Assembly (NCBI GenBank): GCA_003563255.1
Contig: PWSL01000528.1
Coordinates: forward strand, 1-5,303
Length of the DNA stretch: 5,303 nt
DNA from: Desulfonatronospira sp.
Lineage (GTDB): Bacteria > Desulfobacterota > Desulfovibrionia > Desulfovibrionales > Desulfonatronovibrionaceae
Direction: 5' to 3'
Part shown: piece after piece, positions 4,918 through 5,303 of the stretch
Layout of the letters: every line of letters begins with the position of its first letter
Position numbering within the stretch: the stretch's first letter is position 1
Notes under the pieces: model-generated
Told to the model about the DNA's origin: nothing
Database searches by the model: none
Seen by the model: only the letters and a program-made list of their open reading frames with translations
Translations under genes and position numbers: made by a program

Positions 4918-5303
4918 TCAGCCCTTGAGCTGTTCAGCCAGGAGTTCGGCTATATGCTTGACCTGGATGTCCTTGCCGTCTTTGGCCATGCCACCGCGGA
5001 TCTGCATGACGCACCCGGGGCAGTCGGTGGCCACGGCCGAGACCTGACCGGCCTGCAGGTTGGCCATTTTCTTGGCCAGCAGGGTCCTGGATACGGCAGG
5101 GAAGTTCATGGAGTAGCTTCCGCCGAAACCGCAGCAGACCTCTTCTTCGTCAGTGGGCACATACTCGTGGGCCAGGGCGATGTTTTTGCGCGGGGCCTCG
5201 CGGACTTCCAGCCCACGGCACAGGTGACACGGTGAGTGGTAGCCCACCTTTTTGCCGGAGTGCTCAAAGAGCATGGAGGACAGGCGCATTTCATCGCGGA
5301 TAT
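4918..5303 (-). CDS. CCG-domain (Fe-S)-binding protein, C-terminal part (heterodisulfide reductase-like / lactate-glycolate oxidase Fe-S subunit)
   Basis: Only the last 127 or so residues are in the window; the frame stays open through the right edge (codons for IRDE precede the first in-window ATG at 5289), so the gene is 5'-truncated by the window. It carries a complete CCG cysteine set: PCHLC, VCCGFGG and DCPGC, with spacing C-X30-CC-X36-C-X2-C, close to the pattern that binds the noncubane [4Fe-4S] cluster in HdrB. The phrase HSPCHLCRGLEVREAPR and the SYSMNFP segment after CCGFGG resemble the C-terminal domain of LldE/LutA- and GlcF-type electron-transfer proteins. It probably passes electrons from a lactate- or glycolate-type dehydrogenase, but the exact partner cannot be told from this fragment. 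It is unrelated to the flagellar block and converges on fliQ. Confidence 0.85.
   Translation of the reverse strand, partial: IRDEMRLSSMLFEHSGKKVGYHSPCHLCRGLEVREAPRKNIALAHEYVPTDEEEVCCGFGGSYSMNFPAVSRTLLAKKMANLQAGQVSAVATDCPGCVMQIRGGMAKDGKDIQVKHIAELLAEQLKG

Noticed and set aside
4954..5235. Plus-strand open frame of 93 codons opposite the Fe-S gene
   Set aside because: The minus-strand frame has the conserved CCG cysteine motifs; the plus-strand frame is a shadow.

Overview
The window is a flagellar gene block on the + strand, followed by the 3' end of an unrelated iron-sulfur protein gene on the - strand. Gene order on the + strand is a motB-like stator gene, fliL, fliM, fliN, fliO, fliP, fliQ. 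This order, a short MotB/OmpA protein ahead of fliL, and a lactate/glycolate-oxidase-type CCG Fe-S protein next door fit a Gram-negative, probably sulfate-reducing member of the Desulfovibrionales with mid GC content. The assignment is an inference from gene order and protein character; nothing in the window proves the genus.

Layout: 1-230 is non-coding and holds GGGGACAGGC-type inverted repeats, a near-perfect 26-nt palindrome, and a weak sigma-54-like site. 231-956 is the motB-like gene. 957-1254 is a 298-nt gap with a large inverted-repeat element (copy A) directly after the motB stop, then a leader with competing pairings ahead of fliL. 1255-3333 encodes FliL, FliM and FliN, tightly spaced. 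fliO overlaps the end of fliN, and fliP overlaps the end of fliO by about 70 nt. The gap 4401-4586 holds copy B of the inverted-repeat element and separates fliP from fliQ. fliQ ends at 4856. A strong hairpin with a T-tract on the minus strand (4865-4908) terminates the converging, 5'-truncated CCG-domain gene, which enters from the right edge.

How the genes work together: the MotB-like protein would anchor a stator to peptidoglycan and carry the ion-binding aspartate. FliL supports the stator at the basal body. FliM and FliN form the switch/C-ring that receives CheY-P and docks export substrates. FliO, FliP and FliQ belong to the export gate and its assembly. The usual next genes, fliR and flhB, do not follow; the block ends at fliQ.

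The protein-coding content is ordinary. What is least explained is the family of dispersed inverted repeats placed in three gaps of this flagellar block (before motB, motB/fliL, fliP/fliQ). Two copies share a 27-nt identical loop region and related flanks. They look like mobile REP/BIME- or MITE-like elements. A second point is the duplicated LAEEWAKAL motif in the N-terminal extension of FliN.
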